Shown here: in pieces, positions 28,072 through 36,461 of the stretch | Numbering within the stretch: the first letter of the stretch is position 1 | How the letters are laid out: each line of letters starts with the position of its first letter | Origin: Mycobacteriales bacterium | Lineage (GTDB): Bacteria > Actinomycetota > Actinomycetes > Mycobacteriales > Mycobacteriaceae | Direction: 5' to 3' | Assembly (NCBI GenBank): GCA_012842085.1 | Contig: DUTM01000005.1 | Coordinates: 105,365-169,364 of the forward strand | DNA: 64,000 nt | Position numbers and translations under genes: made by a program | Notes under the pieces: model-generated | The model's database searches: none | Seen by the model: only the letters and a program-made list of their open reading frames with translations | Told to the model about the DNA's origin: nothing

Positions 28072-28545
28072 CTACATTCCGCGACGCCACAGTTCCAGCC
28101 ACTTGTGCAAGAAGCCGCGTGTCGTACGACGAAAACGTACCACAAACATTTGTATCTCTGAACGTATTGGGGAGGGCTCATCAAAAAGATAGCTCGTGAC
28201 GGATAGATTGTGTTCTTGTGCGTAGCGGAGGGCTGCCTCTTCCCCCTCTTCAGCAATAATTTTCTCCAGTAATGCAGTCTCATTGGGGATGCGGGCTAAC
28301 TTTTCCCGCAAGCTTCCCGGAGTGCCAATCGTTTCGGCTGATTGGATGGTTTCTCGAATTTCCCGTTGGGCATTAACGAGTGCGCAACATTCCGGGCATT
28401 CCGTAATGTGGCGCTCCACCCGGATCCGAACGTGACGGGGCAAAGCATCATCTACGAAAGCCACTACGGCGTCCGCAGATAGGTGGTCAGTAGAGAAAAA
28501 ATCTGGATCCATCAAAGGATTTCCAGCTTGCGACTGTGACGACAC
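28072..28545 (-). CDS. rseA: Anti-sigma-E factor (RseA/CseE-like), zinc-binding
   Basis: This 157-residue protein is the probable antagonist of SigE. It has the ZAS/zf-HC2 motif H46-x3-C50-x2-C53 (HITECPEC), and its opening (FFSTDHLSADAVVAFVDDAL) closely matches the start of mycobacterial RseA. No membrane helix is present, so it should be cytosolic and release SigE on redox or surface stress. I chose the GTG at 28545 because AGGGAGG sits 8 bases upstream; an upstream in-frame GTG at 28566 would put that site inside the gene. It follows sigE by 79 bases. No htrA gene lies between it and tatB, unlike M. tuberculosis. Confidence 0.88.
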   Translation of the reverse strand: MSSQSQAGNPLMDPDFFSTDHLSADAVVAFVDDALPRHVRIRVERHITECPECCALVNAQREIRETIQSAETIGTPGSLREKLARIPNETALLEKIIAEEGEEAALRYAQEHNLSVTSYLFDEPSPIRSEIQMFVVRFRRTTRGFLHKWLELWRRGM

Positions 28546-28624
28546 CGCAAGAACCTCCCTGAGCACTACAAAACCTCAATCTCCGTACTTCTATAGTGCC
28601 AGGATTTGTATTTATGCGCAGGGA

Positions 28625-29215
28625 TCATTCCGCAAAAACTGGTGGACGATCATTAAGTGCTGCTCGAATCTGTTGCCGCCCACGATGAATGCGGGATCGA
28701 ACAGTACCCACTTTCACGTTCAGGACATCCGATATTTCTTCGTAGGTAAGGCCTTCAATATCGCGTAAAACAACGGCAACGCGGTATTCGGGGCTCAGAT
28801 TATCTAACGCTTTTTGCAGTTCGGGATGGAGTAGTTGGGCATCATAGAGTGCTGCAGGAGCGGGACTGTCGCTGGGGACGCGATCGGTGTCTTCTGGGAG
28901 CGCCTCCATCCGAATCAGGTTGGCTCGGCGCACATTGTCCAAAAAGATGTTTGTGGTGATGCGGTTGATCCAGGCTTTAAAGGAACCTGGTTTAAACCGG
29001 TCCAAGGATCGAAATACTCGAATAAAAGTTTCCTGAGTGAGGTCTTCCGCATCTTGCGGGTTACCGGTAAGACGGTAGGCAAGCCGATATACGGAGTCTG
29101 AGTAGTCACGCACGATGGCGTCCCAGGAGCTTAGGTCTGGTTCGTCATTAATCTTGGCATCAGAAGACTGCGCTGAAGACTGGTCTTTTGACCTCTTTCG
29201 CAGCGGATTAATCAT
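28625..29215 (-). CDS. sigE: ECF RNA polymerase sigma factor SigE
   Basis: This is a 196-residue extracytoplasmic-function sigma factor. Sigma-2 spans about 30-100 ([31 protein letters not shown]) and sigma-4 about 130-185 ([28 protein letters not shown], then [15 protein letters not shown]). In Mycobacteriales SigE controls the envelope and oxidative stress response and is held by RseA, encoded next. GGGAGG is 7 bases before the ATG. The upstream region holds an 11-bp-pitch direct repeat inside a plausible promoter, which suggests control by an OmpR-type response regulator such as MprA. Confidence 0.94.
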   Translation of the reverse strand: MINPLRKRSKDQSSAQSSDAKINDEPDLSSWDAIVRDYSDSVYRLAYRLTGNPQDAEDLTQETFIRVFRSLDRFKPGSFKAWINRITTNIFLDNVRRANLIRMEALPEDTDRVPSDSPAPAALYDAQLLHPELQKALDNLSPEYRVAVVLRDIEGLTYEEISDVLNVKVGTVRSRIHRGRQQIRAALNDRPPVFAE

Positions 29216-29292
29216 CCGATGACCTCCCAGTGGTGGTACTCTTGCCGATTTGATGTTTACAGTGTCTCGTTCCGTGGTTGAATTGCGCTGGA

Positions 29293-29322
29293 ATTAAACT
29301 GTGAACAGACTGTGAATCACAA
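29293..29322 (-). promoter_or_regulatory. Predicted sigE promoter with direct-repeat operator
   Basis: Read on the plus strand, ACTGTGAA occurs at 29298-29305 and again at 29309-29316, a perfect 8-bp direct repeat at 11-bp pitch. On the minus strand these lie between TTGTGA (29317-29322) and TTTAAT (29293-29298), a possible promoter with an 18-bp spacer. MprA in mycobacteria binds two loose 8-bp direct repeats a few bases apart and controls sigE, so this is a good candidate. TGTGAATCACA at 29311-29321 is also a short perfect dyad. Confidence 0.5.
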
Positions 29323-29436
29323 CTTTTTCTTGAAATTCTTTTCAAAACCTCTTCTACCTGGGTTTTTTAGTAGCCAATTAGCTCTAAAGACGTGTATCTA
29401 ACAGGGATTTCACAACTTCCAGTTATTGTTATAATC

Positions 29437-30078
29437 GTGACTGAGTTAAATGCTGCAATCGTTTCTCAACTGGAAGAAAGTCCCGGGCTGGTCGCAGCTC
29501 GCGATACCGCTCTCCATAATGACTTAACCCCACTTTCGGCCATCGCCGCCAATCTCGTGACCATGGTGACATCGTTGGCGCAGGTTTCCAACGCTGTCGT
29601 CATATCGGATTCAGCAGCGGTGGCGAGCCTTGCAATCGGCTCGGGCGTATCGGAAGGGGGCGTCGTCACCCTCATCAACGCCCAACCCGAGATCGTCGAG
29701 CATGCGCGCGTTACCTTCAAAGAGGAACAACCCTCTGGTGTGCAGTTGCGTCCCATCACTGGTCTCCCTCTGGAAGTCTTTGGGCGTCTCGCGGATGATT
29801 CTTACGATCTGGTGCTTGTCGAAGACATGTACGACAAGATCGGGATCTTCGTGGAAGAATCCGCTCGACTGTTGCGGAAGGGCGGACTACTTGTCCTCCC
29901 GAACTCTCTGGCAGACGGCAACTTTTTAGAACTGAAGGACCCATCGGAAGCACAGAGCGCAGCAGACGACGCAGCAATCACTGCTGCTACGCTTGCCGAC
30001 ATGCTCGCAGAGTCAACCGATTTCACCGCCTACCGCCTTCCCATTGATATGGGAATGACGATCGCGATACGAAACTAA
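29437..30078 (+). CDS. O-methyltransferase-like protein (divergent from sigE)
   Basis: This protein of about 213 residues resembles the SAM-dependent O-methyltransferase encoded beside sigE in mycobacteria (Rv1220c) and corynebacteria, from memory. The Rossmann-like core is recognisable (NAVVISDSAAVASLAIGSGV, VVTLINAQPEIVEHAR, SYDLVLVEDMYDKIGIFVEESARLLRKGGLLVLPN). However, the glycine-rich SAM loop is degenerate: the usual E-x-G-x-G-x-G becomes SDSAAVASLAIGSG. Activity may be lost or altered. The GTG at 29437 gives a natural N-terminus, and a GTG at 29392 would add 15 residues; neither has a clear ribosome-binding site. The substrate is unknown. Confidence 0.7.
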   Translation: MTELNAAIVSQLEESPGLVAARDTALHNDLTPLSAIAANLVTMVTSLAQVSNAVVISDSAAVASLAIGSGVSEGGVVTLINAQPEIVEHARVTFKEEQPSGVQLRPITGLPLEVFGRLADDSYDLVLVEDMYDKIGIFVEESARLLRKGGLLVLPNSLADGNFLELKDPSEAQSAADDAAITAATLADMLAESTDFTAYRLPIDMGMTIAIRN

Positions 30079-30091
30079 ATCTGCTTATCTT

Positions 30092-31330
30092 TTAGTCGTC
30101 TTCGGCGGGTAGCGAACCAACAACTTCGTTCTTACCCACTGTCACAACTCCGCCTGCCGAAACATCGAAACGTTCCGCGTCTGCCTCGGGGTCAACACCA
30201 ATGGTCTCGCCCGGCGCAACTTCCACGTTCTTGTCCAGAATGCAGTGTTTAACGACTGCGCCTTTACCAACGTGCACGCCTGGCATCAGAACTGCGCCAT
30301 CAACCATGGCGCCTTCATCAACCCGGACGTTAGTACACAGCACTGAGTTGCGTACAGTCGCCTCCGAGATGATGCTGCCGGCACCCACAATAGATTCCTG
30401 AGCAATGCCGCCGTTAACGAATTTGGCAGGTGCTAGGCTTTCGCGGGCACAGCGAATCGGCCATTTCTGGTTGTACAGGTTGAAGATCGGGTAGACCGAA
30501 ACCAAGTCCATATGAGCTTCGTAGAAGGCATCAATGGTGCCGACGTCTCGCCAGTAGGCCTTATCTCGGGGGGTCTCGCCGGGCACACTGTTTTGGGAGA
30601 AGTCATAGACGTATGCCTTGCCCTCCTCCACCAGTGCAGGGATGATGTCTCCCCCCATGTCGTGGTCGGAGTCATCATTTTTGGCGTCTTCATGAATCGC
30701 ATCAAGCAATACGTCGGTGCTAAAGACGTAGTTACCCATGGACGCGAAGGTCATGTCGGGGTCGTCCGGGGTTGACGGAGGATCTGCGGGTTTCTCCAAG
30801 AATTCCGTGATCTTGTTGTCGTCGTCGGATTCGATACAGCCGAAGGCAGTAGCATCACTGCGCGGGACACGGATGCCGGCTACCGTCACGCCTGCACCGG
30901 ATTTGATGTGGGCATCCACCATTTGTTGGGGATCCATGCGGTAAACATGGTCTGCACCGAAAACGATGATGTAGTCCGGTTGCTCATCGTAGATGAGGTT
31001 GAGAGACTGTGCGATCGCATCTGCAGAACCGGTGTACCAGCGTGGTCCCAGACGCTGCTGGGCTGGCACTGGGGCAATATAGCCACCGGTGATGCCCGTC
31101 ATCCGCCACGTTTGGGCGATGTGCCGGTCCAGTGAATGCGATTTGTACTGGGTCAGCACACAGATACGGTCATAGCCGGCATTAACGAGGTTAGACAGCA
31201 CGAAGTCAATAAGGCGGTAGTTACCTCCGAAGGGTACTGCCGGCTTCGCACGGTCAGCGGTCAAAGGATAAAGGCGTTTGCCTTCTCCACCTGCAAGGAC
31301 AATACATAAGACATGGGGCTGCTCAATCAC
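30092..31330 (-). CDS. glgC: Glucose-1-phosphate adenylyltransferase
   Basis: GlgC (412 residues) makes ADP-glucose from ATP and glucose-1-phosphate, the committed step to glycogen-type alpha-glucan and maltose-1-phosphate. The nucleotidyltransferase opening [15 protein letters not shown] (about 11-25) and the ADP-glucose site [11 protein letters not shown] are intact, and a left-handed beta-helix follows from about residue 290. It matches M. tuberculosis GlgC along its whole length. The start is GTG at 31330 with no Shine-Dalgarno sequence, so the mRNA may be leaderless or nearly so. It diverges from glgM/glgA, its pathway partner, across 240 AT-rich bases. Confidence 0.96.
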   Translation of the reverse strand: MIEQPHVLCIVLAGGEGKRLYPLTADRAKPAVPFGGNYRLIDFVLSNLVNAGYDRICVLTQYKSHSLDRHIAQTWRMTGITGGYIAPVPAQQRLGPRWYTGSADAIAQSLNLIYDEQPDYIIVFGADHVYRMDPQQMVDAHIKSGAGVTVAGIRVPRSDATAFGCIESDDDNKITEFLEKPADPPSTPDDPDMTFASMGNYVFSTDVLLDAIHEDAKNDDSDHDMGGDIIPALVEEGKAYVYDFSQNSVPGETPRDKAYWRDVGTIDAFYEAHMDLVSVYPIFNLYNQKWPIRCARESLAPAKFVNGGIAQESIVGAGSIISEATVRNSVLCTNVRVDEGAMVDGAVLMPGVHVGKGAVVKHCILDKNVEVAPGETIGVDPEADAERFDVSAGGVVTVGKNEVVGSLPAEDD

Positions 31331-31570
31331 ATATTTAAACGTATATGAGAATTACCGCTAATGTAATGATTTTTCTCCAGTTGCCAGTTATTTAGCTAGA
31401 AGCCAACAACTTCCCACTTCTTAGAAAACTGGTACACATATTGTGTTAATACGCGAGAAATCCAGCTCAAATATCAACCCAATGACAACCGTGGAAACAT
31501 ATTAAAGATTCTCTACTGACATGCTTCATCTCGGTCGCCTAAGTGTCACTCATCGACTACCGTTTTAACT

Positions 31571-32746
31571 ATGCGAGTGGCTTTAATGACAAGAGAATTC
31601 CCGCCCGAAGTTTATGGTGGTGCTGGTGTGCACGTCACCGAACTAGCCAAGAATTTGAGGAAATTCGCGGCAGTTGATGTCCATTGCATGGGGGTGCCGA
31701 GAGAAACCGCCAAAGTCTATGGACCGGATCCGGAGCTTGCGGATGCGAACCAATCCATCCAAATGCTCTCCACCCAGTTGCGAATGGCAAATAGCGCTGC
31801 GGCATCCATGCCCGACGTCGTCCACACCCACACCTGGTATACCGGCTTCGCAGGGCACCTAACATCACAGCTCAACAAGATTCCGCATGTTGTTACGGCG
31901 CATTCTCTGGAACCCTCCCGCCCATGGAAGGAAGAACAGCTGGGCGGCGGATATCGCATTTCCTCCTGGTCTGAAAAGAACGCTATCGAAAACGCTGATG
32001 CCGTTATTGGTGTGAGTTCGAAGATGCGGGAAGAGATTTTGCGCACCTACCCGCGCGTCGATCCCGAGAAGGTTCACGTCATCTTGAACGGAATCGACAC
32101 CCAAGCTTGGCAACCGTCACCCACTTTTGAAGACGCCGGTGAAGATTCTTTGCTGACCAAACTGGGTGTTCGCAAAGATGCTCCCATTGCCGCATTTGTG
32201 GGTCGTATTACCCGCCAAAAGGGTGTTAAACACCTATTGGCAGCCGCACATGACTTCGACCCGGAGATACAGCTTGTGCTGTGTGCCGGCGCCCCAGACA
32301 CCCCAGAAATAAAAGCCGAGACGGAGGCTGCCGTCAGGGAGCTGCAAGAAAAGCGCGAGGGAGTGTTCTGGGCGCAGGATATGCTCCCCCACCACCAGGT
32401 TGTGGAAGTGCTGAGTGCCGCATCCGTATTTGTGTGTCCGTCAGTTTATGAACCACTGGGCATTGTGAACTTGGAAGCCATGGCATGCAACACTGCGGTG
32501 GTGGCCTCCGATGTGGGCGGTATTCCAGAGGTTGTGGTGAACGACTTCACCGGAACGCTAGTGCACTACGAGGAGTCTGATCCGCTCTCCTTCGAACATG
32601 ATCTTGCGGAGGCCGTGAACGATATTGTGGCTGATCCGGAGAAGGCGAAAGCCTATGGTGATGCAGGCCGAGAGCGGGCAGTCAACAACTTCTCATGGGA
32701 GGAAATTGCCCGTCAGACCTGTGAACTGTACGAATCGCTGATGTAG
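31571..32746 (+). CDS. glgM: Alpha-maltose-1-phosphate synthase / glycogen synthase (GT4)
   Basis: This 391-residue GT4 glycosyltransferase uses ADP-glucose from GlgC. In mycobacteria the orthologue (Rv1212c, also called glgA) makes maltose-1-phosphate for the GlgE pathway. Seen in sequence: the N-terminal FPPEVYGGAGVHVTELAKNLR acceptor region, VGRITRQKGVKHLL, and the C-terminal donor motif VCPSVYEPLGIVNLEAMAC with the catalytic Glu residues. The ATG at 31571 matches the family start although no ribosome-binding site is visible. It is divergent from glgC. The choice between true glycogen synthase and GlgM activity needs biochemistry. Confidence 0.93.
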   Translation: MRVALMTREFPPEVYGGAGVHVTELAKNLRKFAAVDVHCMGVPRETAKVYGPDPELADANQSIQMLSTQLRMANSAAASMPDVVHTHTWYTGFAGHLTSQLNKIPHVVTAHSLEPSRPWKEEQLGGGYRISSWSEKNAIENADAVIGVSSKMREEILRTYPRVDPEKVHVILNGIDTQAWQPSPTFEDAGEDSLLTKLGVRKDAPIAAFVGRITRQKGVKHLLAAAHDFDPEIQLVLCAGAPDTPEIKAETEAAVRELQEKREGVFWAQDMLPHHQVVEVLSAASVFVCPSVYEPLGIVNLEAMACNTAVVASDVGGIPEVVVNDFTGTLVHYEESDPLSFEHDLAEAVNDIVADPEKAKAYGDAGRERAVNNFSWEEIARQTCELYESLM

Positions 32747-32796
32747 CACGGACGGGAACCACTCCTGCCGGCTCCCATACCCCCTAAATAGCACAA

Positions 32797-32820
32797 TGTC
32801 CGCCGGATCTCCGACGGACA
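32797..32820. terminator. Possible weak terminator between glgM and the DUF3117 gene
   Basis: TGTCCG (32797-32802) and CGGACA (32815-32820) form a short interrupted stem between two converging genes. No T-run follows on either strand, so this is a weak candidate. Confidence 0.3.
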
Positions 32821-32839
32821 CAGGTGCGCTTGAGTGAGC

Positions 32840-33007
32840 TTACGCCTCTACGTTGGAAAGGGCGCTGCCAAGTTCAGCAGCTTCATCCGGGGTCAGCTCA
32901 ACTACGAGACGGCCACCTCCCTGTAGAGGAACTCGCATAATAACCATGCGACCTTCCTTAACAGCTTCCATAGGTCCATCTCCGGTGCGGGGTTTCATTG
33001 CCGCCAT
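32840..33007 (-). CDS. DUF3117 mini-protein (55 residues)
   Basis: This 55-residue protein begins MAAMKPRTGDGPMEAVKEGR and ends GSALSNVEA, the well-conserved DUF3117 family of actinobacteria (Rv1211 in M. tuberculosis, recalled). A strong AGGAGG lies 9 bases before the ATG at 33007, so it is very probably translated at a high level. The family has no known function; the predicted fold is a small beta-sheet plus helix ending in an acidic C-terminus. It stands between glgM and the DivIVA-like gene on the minus strand, the same neighbourhood as in other Mycobacteriales. Confidence 0.92.
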   Translation of the reverse strand: MAAMKPRTGDGPMEAVKEGRMVIMRVPLQGGGRLVVELTPDEAAELGSALSNVEA

Positions 33008-33047
33008 ACCGCGCTACCTCCTGTTTCTTTATGTGTGACAAATCCCA

Positions 33048-33386
33048 TTATCCCTCATTTATGCCATGTTCGCCAATGGTTGGTGGCAGTTTTGAGCTCA
33101 AGGGATAAACGGATATGCCTTCTCTAGCTGCATAATCGGCGGCAATTTGGGCGAGAGCCCAGTCCACCTCCTGGCGGTTGTAGCCACGCCGTTCGGTGTG
33201 GAACCGCAGCCCTTCAACATCTTCTGCTTTAATTTCACGGGCCGGCAAAAAAGTTTCGGCGGTCGGAGGAAGTTCTGGCAAACTGCGCTCTTTGGGTAAG
33301 AATCCCCAGTTGGTGAGGAGAAATACGAGAACCGCAGCGACTACGGCCACAACAATACAAATCGCTACCCATACACCGGTTGACAT
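33048..33386 (-). CDS. Membrane-anchored DivIVA-domain protein
   Basis: This 112-residue protein has one N-terminal membrane helix (about residues 4-24) and a short DivIVA-type motif near residue 60 (GLRFHTERRGYNRQEVDWALAQI), the element that in DivIVA/Wag31 sets up polar or septal assembly. It lacks the long coiled coil of Wag31, so it is a minimal relative, like Rv1209 (recalled). Its start overlaps the gpgS stop by one base (TAATG), so the two are cotranscribed and translationally coupled. A role at the growing pole is inference from the motif. Confidence 0.8.
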   Translation of the reverse strand: MSTGVWVAICIVVAVVAAVLVFLLTNWGFLPKERSLPELPPTAETFLPAREIKAEDVEGLRFHTERRGYNRQEVDWALAQIAADYAAREGISVYPLSSKLPPTIGEHGINEG

Positions 33387-34351
33387 TAGTGACGCTCTTT
33401 CTCCACCTCGACCTCACTCCACAACTGCCGGTATTCCGGAATCGTGACAAGTGGTGGTCGGTCAAACACTTCTGCTTCTGATTCTTTCAAAATATAGTGC
33501 GAATAGCTGCCGTCAGCGTCGCCTAAAGAATCGAATTGCACCAAAGGAGCATCTGCTGGCGTAACGTTGGCGCGGCGCAGCACCGTGTCGGACACCTCCC
33601 GAGCCATTTGCCCCAGATCCGACAGTGGCCGGTTCCGGTGCTGGCGAACACCCAGGTTCACCTGACAGATACGTTCCGCGCCCCACCACCGCACAATATC
33701 CATAACCAGGCCGATTTCAACCCCGTAGCCGGATGCGAACGGTAGCCGTTCCGCTATTTTCCTGCGGATCGCGTACTCGCCTCCCAACGGCTGCACCAGG
33801 AAACTTGCCTCTGGGCAGAAAGAAGCCAACAGGGGTCGTCCCACGAGCTCCGTCACGCGCCCTCCACCGGATGGGGAGTCTTTTAAAGGTCTCCGATAGA
33901 AACCCTTCACCAGGTCTATGTCGGGGTTGAGAAGGAGCGGGGCAATAGTATTGGGGACAAACATACTGTCCGGGTTCTTCAGATCCCCATCCATGAACAT
34001 CACAATGTCGCCCCGGGACGCCATCATGCCGCGCCACAGAGACTCCCCTTTGCCGATGCACACAGGAATATCCGGAAGGATGGCATCCAACTGGAACACT
34101 GTTGCCCCCGCAGCCTCCGCTACGCGGGCAGTGTCGTCGGTGGAGTGTGAGTCCACCACAATAATTTCGTCAATCAAACTGCCCACGTGTGGGTGGATAG
34201 AGTCGATGACGGTGCCTATCCGCTGTTGCTCATTGAGGGTAGGAATAACAACGGAGACGGTGTGTCCCTCTTTTGCGCGACGCAGCTCTTCAAGAGTCCA
34301 GGTAGGGCGCATGATAGTGTTCTTTTCCCAGAGTTCACGCGTGTTATTCAT
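33386..34351 (-). CDS. gpgS: Glucosyl-3-phosphoglycerate synthase
   Basis: GpgS (321 residues, GT81) joins a glucosyl unit from a nucleotide sugar to 3-phosphoglycerate, the first step to methylglucose lipopolysaccharide. The GT-A fold is clear: VSVVIPTLNEQQRIGTVIDSI at about 34-54, VVDSHSTDDTA and the metal-binding MDGDLKNPDSM. Later EYAIRRKIAERLPFASGYGVEIGLVMD matches mycobacterial GpgS (Rv1208). AGGTGGGA precedes the ATG at 34351. It follows the LOG gene by 26 bases and overlaps the DivIVA-like gene, so an operon of LOG-gpgS-divIVA-like genes is likely. Confidence 0.93.
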   Translation of the reverse strand: MNNTRELWEKNTIMRPTWTLEELRRAKEGHTVSVVIPTLNEQQRIGTVIDSIHPHVGSLIDEIIVVDSHSTDDTARVAEAAGATVFQLDAILPDIPVCIGKGESLWRGMMASRGDIVMFMDGDLKNPDSMFVPNTIAPLLLNPDIDLVKGFYRRPLKDSPSGGGRVTELVGRPLLASFCPEASFLVQPLGGEYAIRRKIAERLPFASGYGVEIGLVMDIVRWWGAERICQVNLGVRQHRNRPLSDLGQMAREVSDTVLRRANVTPADAPLVQFDSLGDADGSYSHYILKESEAEVFDRPPLVTIPEYRQLWSEVEVEKERH

Positions 34352-34377
34352 GGTTCATCCCACCTGTGTTGGTGCTG

Positions 34378-35205
34378 CTAGTCGGCATCCTCCTCATCGG
34401 ATGTGCCATTTTTGCGGTCGATCTCCCGATCAACCTGATGTTGGTGTACATCAATGATATGCGCAACAGCCTCTTCCGCGGAGTCGGTGACGAAGATGAG
34501 GTCCATATCCTCTGAATTGATCATGCCTTCGCTGACCAAGGTTTCCTGCATCCAGTCCACCAACGGTCCCCAGAACTCGCTTCCGAAGAGGACAATCGGG
34601 AATTTCCAAATTTTCTCGGTCTGCACCAAGGTGAGCGCTTCATAGAGCTCGTCGAGGGTACCGAAGCCACCAGGCATACACACGAATGCCTGCGAATACT
34701 TCACAAACATGGTTTTGCGGACGAAGAAGTAGCGGAAGTTCATTCCGAGGTCTACCCATTGGTTGAGGACTTGCTCATAGGGCAACTCAATACCGAGGCC
34801 CACTGAGAAGCCATCTGCTTCCACAGCACCACGGTTAGCACCTTCCATCTCGCCGGGGCCACCGCCGGTCACGACGGCGTAGCCAGAAAGGGTCAGTTGT
34901 TTGCCCATCTCACGAGCAGCTTCATACCACTTGCTTCCCGGTTTGGTGCGGGCAGAGCCAAACACGCTGACGGCTGGTGGCATCTTTGCAAGTGCACCAA
35001 ACCCGTCAACAAACTCGGATTGGATCCGCATGACTCGCCACGGATCGGTGTGGAGCCAGTCCACATCCGGTTGTGGCTGGAGCAGGCGGCTGTCCGTAGT
35101 GGATCCGCCACGCTGAACTTGGTGGCGTCGCGCCAAAACTGGGCCACGCATGTATGAGGCAGCTGAATGGTCTAATGCCTCACTGTTAGATTTTTGAACT
35201 TTCAT
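34378..35205 (-). CDS. LOG family protein (cytokinin nucleoside 5'-monophosphate phosphoribohydrolase-like)
   Basis: This 275-residue Rossmann-fold protein belongs to the LOG family, whose members cleave adenine from (modified) AMP. The defining motifs are both present: VVTGGGPGEMEGANRGA and MPGGFGTLDELYE. An N-terminal extension of about 75 residues precedes the core, as in the longer actinobacterial type (Rv1205-like). I chose the ATG at 35205 because AAGGAGA lies 6-7 bases upstream. An open frame extends further, but it crosses three hairpin-forming repeats that look untranslated. The physiological substrate in bacteria is not settled. Confidence 0.88.
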   Translation of the reverse strand: MKVQKSNSEALDHSAASYMRGPVLARRHQVQRGGSTTDSRLLQPQPDVDWLHTDPWRVMRIQSEFVDGFGALAKMPPAVSVFGSARTKPGSKWYEAAREMGKQLTLSGYAVVTGGGPGEMEGANRGAVEADGFSVGLGIELPYEQVLNQWVDLGMNFRYFFVRKTMFVKYSQAFVCMPGGFGTLDELYEALTLVQTEKIWKFPIVLFGSEFWGPLVDWMQETLVSEGMINSEDMDLIFVTDSAEEAVAHIIDVHQHQVDREIDRKNGTSDEEDAD

Positions 35206-35221
35206 AGGTTCTCCTTGAAAT

Positions 35222-35289
35222 GAGCTGCGGGAATGCAGCTCGGCAAAATTAGAAACAATATTGTTTGGATAGTCCCTCCCCCAAGGGAC
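35222..35289 (-). promoter_or_regulatory. Cluster of three inverted repeats upstream of the LOG gene
   Basis: Within 68 bases lie GAGCTGC/GCAGCTC (35222-35241, 6-base loop), the perfect 14-bp palindrome AAACAATATTGTTT (35253-35266) and GTCCCT/AGGGAC (35272-35289, 6-base loop). They sit in the leader or promoter of the LOG gene, with dapD diverging on the other side. A C-rich run follows the third. No known binding consensus was recognised. Confidence 0.45.
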
Positions 35290-35469
35290 GAACGGCCCCC
35301 CCAAAAACGTGAGAGTCGCTTGTCAGGTTGAGATAAGGCCGATTTCACAGTCCTCAGTTTACGTCTATCTCCTAGATATCTCGTATTCGCCAAGGTTAAG
35401 GCTAGGTGAAAGCTTTGTACAAAAAGTGTTCTACGCCACATATTTCTATTATTTCGGTACCCTAAAACC

Positions 35470-36417
35470 ATGACGAAATATGGCGCATCTGCCCGTGGCA
35501 TTGCCACAATTACTGAAGATGGTACCGTTCTCGACACCTGGTTCGCCGATCCCGTCGCACAGGAATCCCAATCCGGTGGATCCTATACCCACAAACTCAC
35601 TCCCGACGATCTCAATTCCAGCTGGGAAGATCTGATCGGACTGGATAGCGTCCGGGAAGTAGAAAAAGTTCCTGTTGAAACCGTTATCGGTGACCTTGAT
35701 CAACCCCCCGTAGATACCTACGACGCCTATCTGCGTCTGCATCTACTATCGCACCGGATAGTAAAACCCAACACCATCAACCTTAACAATCTCACCCAAA
35801 TTATGCCCAAGGTGGTTTGGACAAACTACGGTGCTTGCCCCATAAACAACTTCGAAAAAATTCGTATGAAGCTGCGCATTCGCGGCCCCGTCATCATCCA
35901 CAGCATCGATCACATTCCCCAGATGCTCGACTTTGTGATGCCCTCCGGAGTCCGTATTGCTGATCCCGCAGGCGTCCGCCTCGGTGCTTACCTAGCTGAA
36001 GGAACCACCGTCACAGCATCTGGTTTCGTCGACTACAACGCCGGTACGCTGGGAGTATCCAGTGTCGAAGGCCGTATCTCCCAAGGCGTCACCGTGGGTG
36101 ACAACTCCGATATTGGTGGCGGCGCTAGCGTAATGGGGCCACACGCGGGAGCCGAAGGGGTTCCCGTAAAAATTGGGGAACGCTGCCTCCTGGGCGCTAA
36201 TTCGGGGCTCGGCATTCCCCTCGGAAACGACTGCGTCGTAGAAGCCGGCCTCTACATCACTCCGGGCACCAAAATACTCAATCTCCTAAACGACGAACCA
36301 AGCACCATCCACGCGGTCGAGTTGGGTGGCCGGGACAATATTCTGTTTCGACGAAATTCCATAACAGGGGCGGTAGAAGCAGTTCCTTATGGCAAAGTGG
36401 ATAACAAGCTAAATTAG
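35470..36417 (+). CDS. dapD: Tetrahydrodipicolinate N-succinyltransferase
   Basis: DapD (315 residues) adds succinyl to tetrahydrodipicolinate in the lysine/meso-diaminopimelate pathway. It is the actinobacterial type (close to Rv1201c), with an N-terminal helical domain and a left-handed beta-helix from about residue 155. Hexapeptide-like turns are visible (GVRIADPAGVRLGAYLAEGTTV, GVTVGDNSDIGGGASVMG, GERCLLGANSGLGIPLG). The ATG at 35470 gives the usual N-terminus. TTGTAC (35415-35420) and CATATT (35439-35444) 18 bases apart may be its promoter. It is divergent from the LOG gene; the rest of the dap pathway is not in the window. Confidence 0.95.
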   Translation: MTKYGASARGIATITEDGTVLDTWFADPVAQESQSGGSYTHKLTPDDLNSSWEDLIGLDSVREVEKVPVETVIGDLDQPPVDTYDAYLRLHLLSHRIVKPNTINLNNLTQIMPKVVWTNYGACPINNFEKIRMKLRIRGPVIIHSIDHIPQMLDFVMPSGVRIADPAGVRLGAYLAEGTTVTASGFVDYNAGTLGVSSVEGRISQGVTVGDNSDIGGGASVMGPHAGAEGVPVKIGERCLLGANSGLGIPLGNDCVVEAGLYITPGTKILNLLNDEPSTIHAVELGGRDNILFRRNSITGAVEAVPYGKVDNKLN

Positions 36418-36461
36418 AAACTGTCTGTGCTTACCTAATCGCCACTGAATGGAACTACTCT

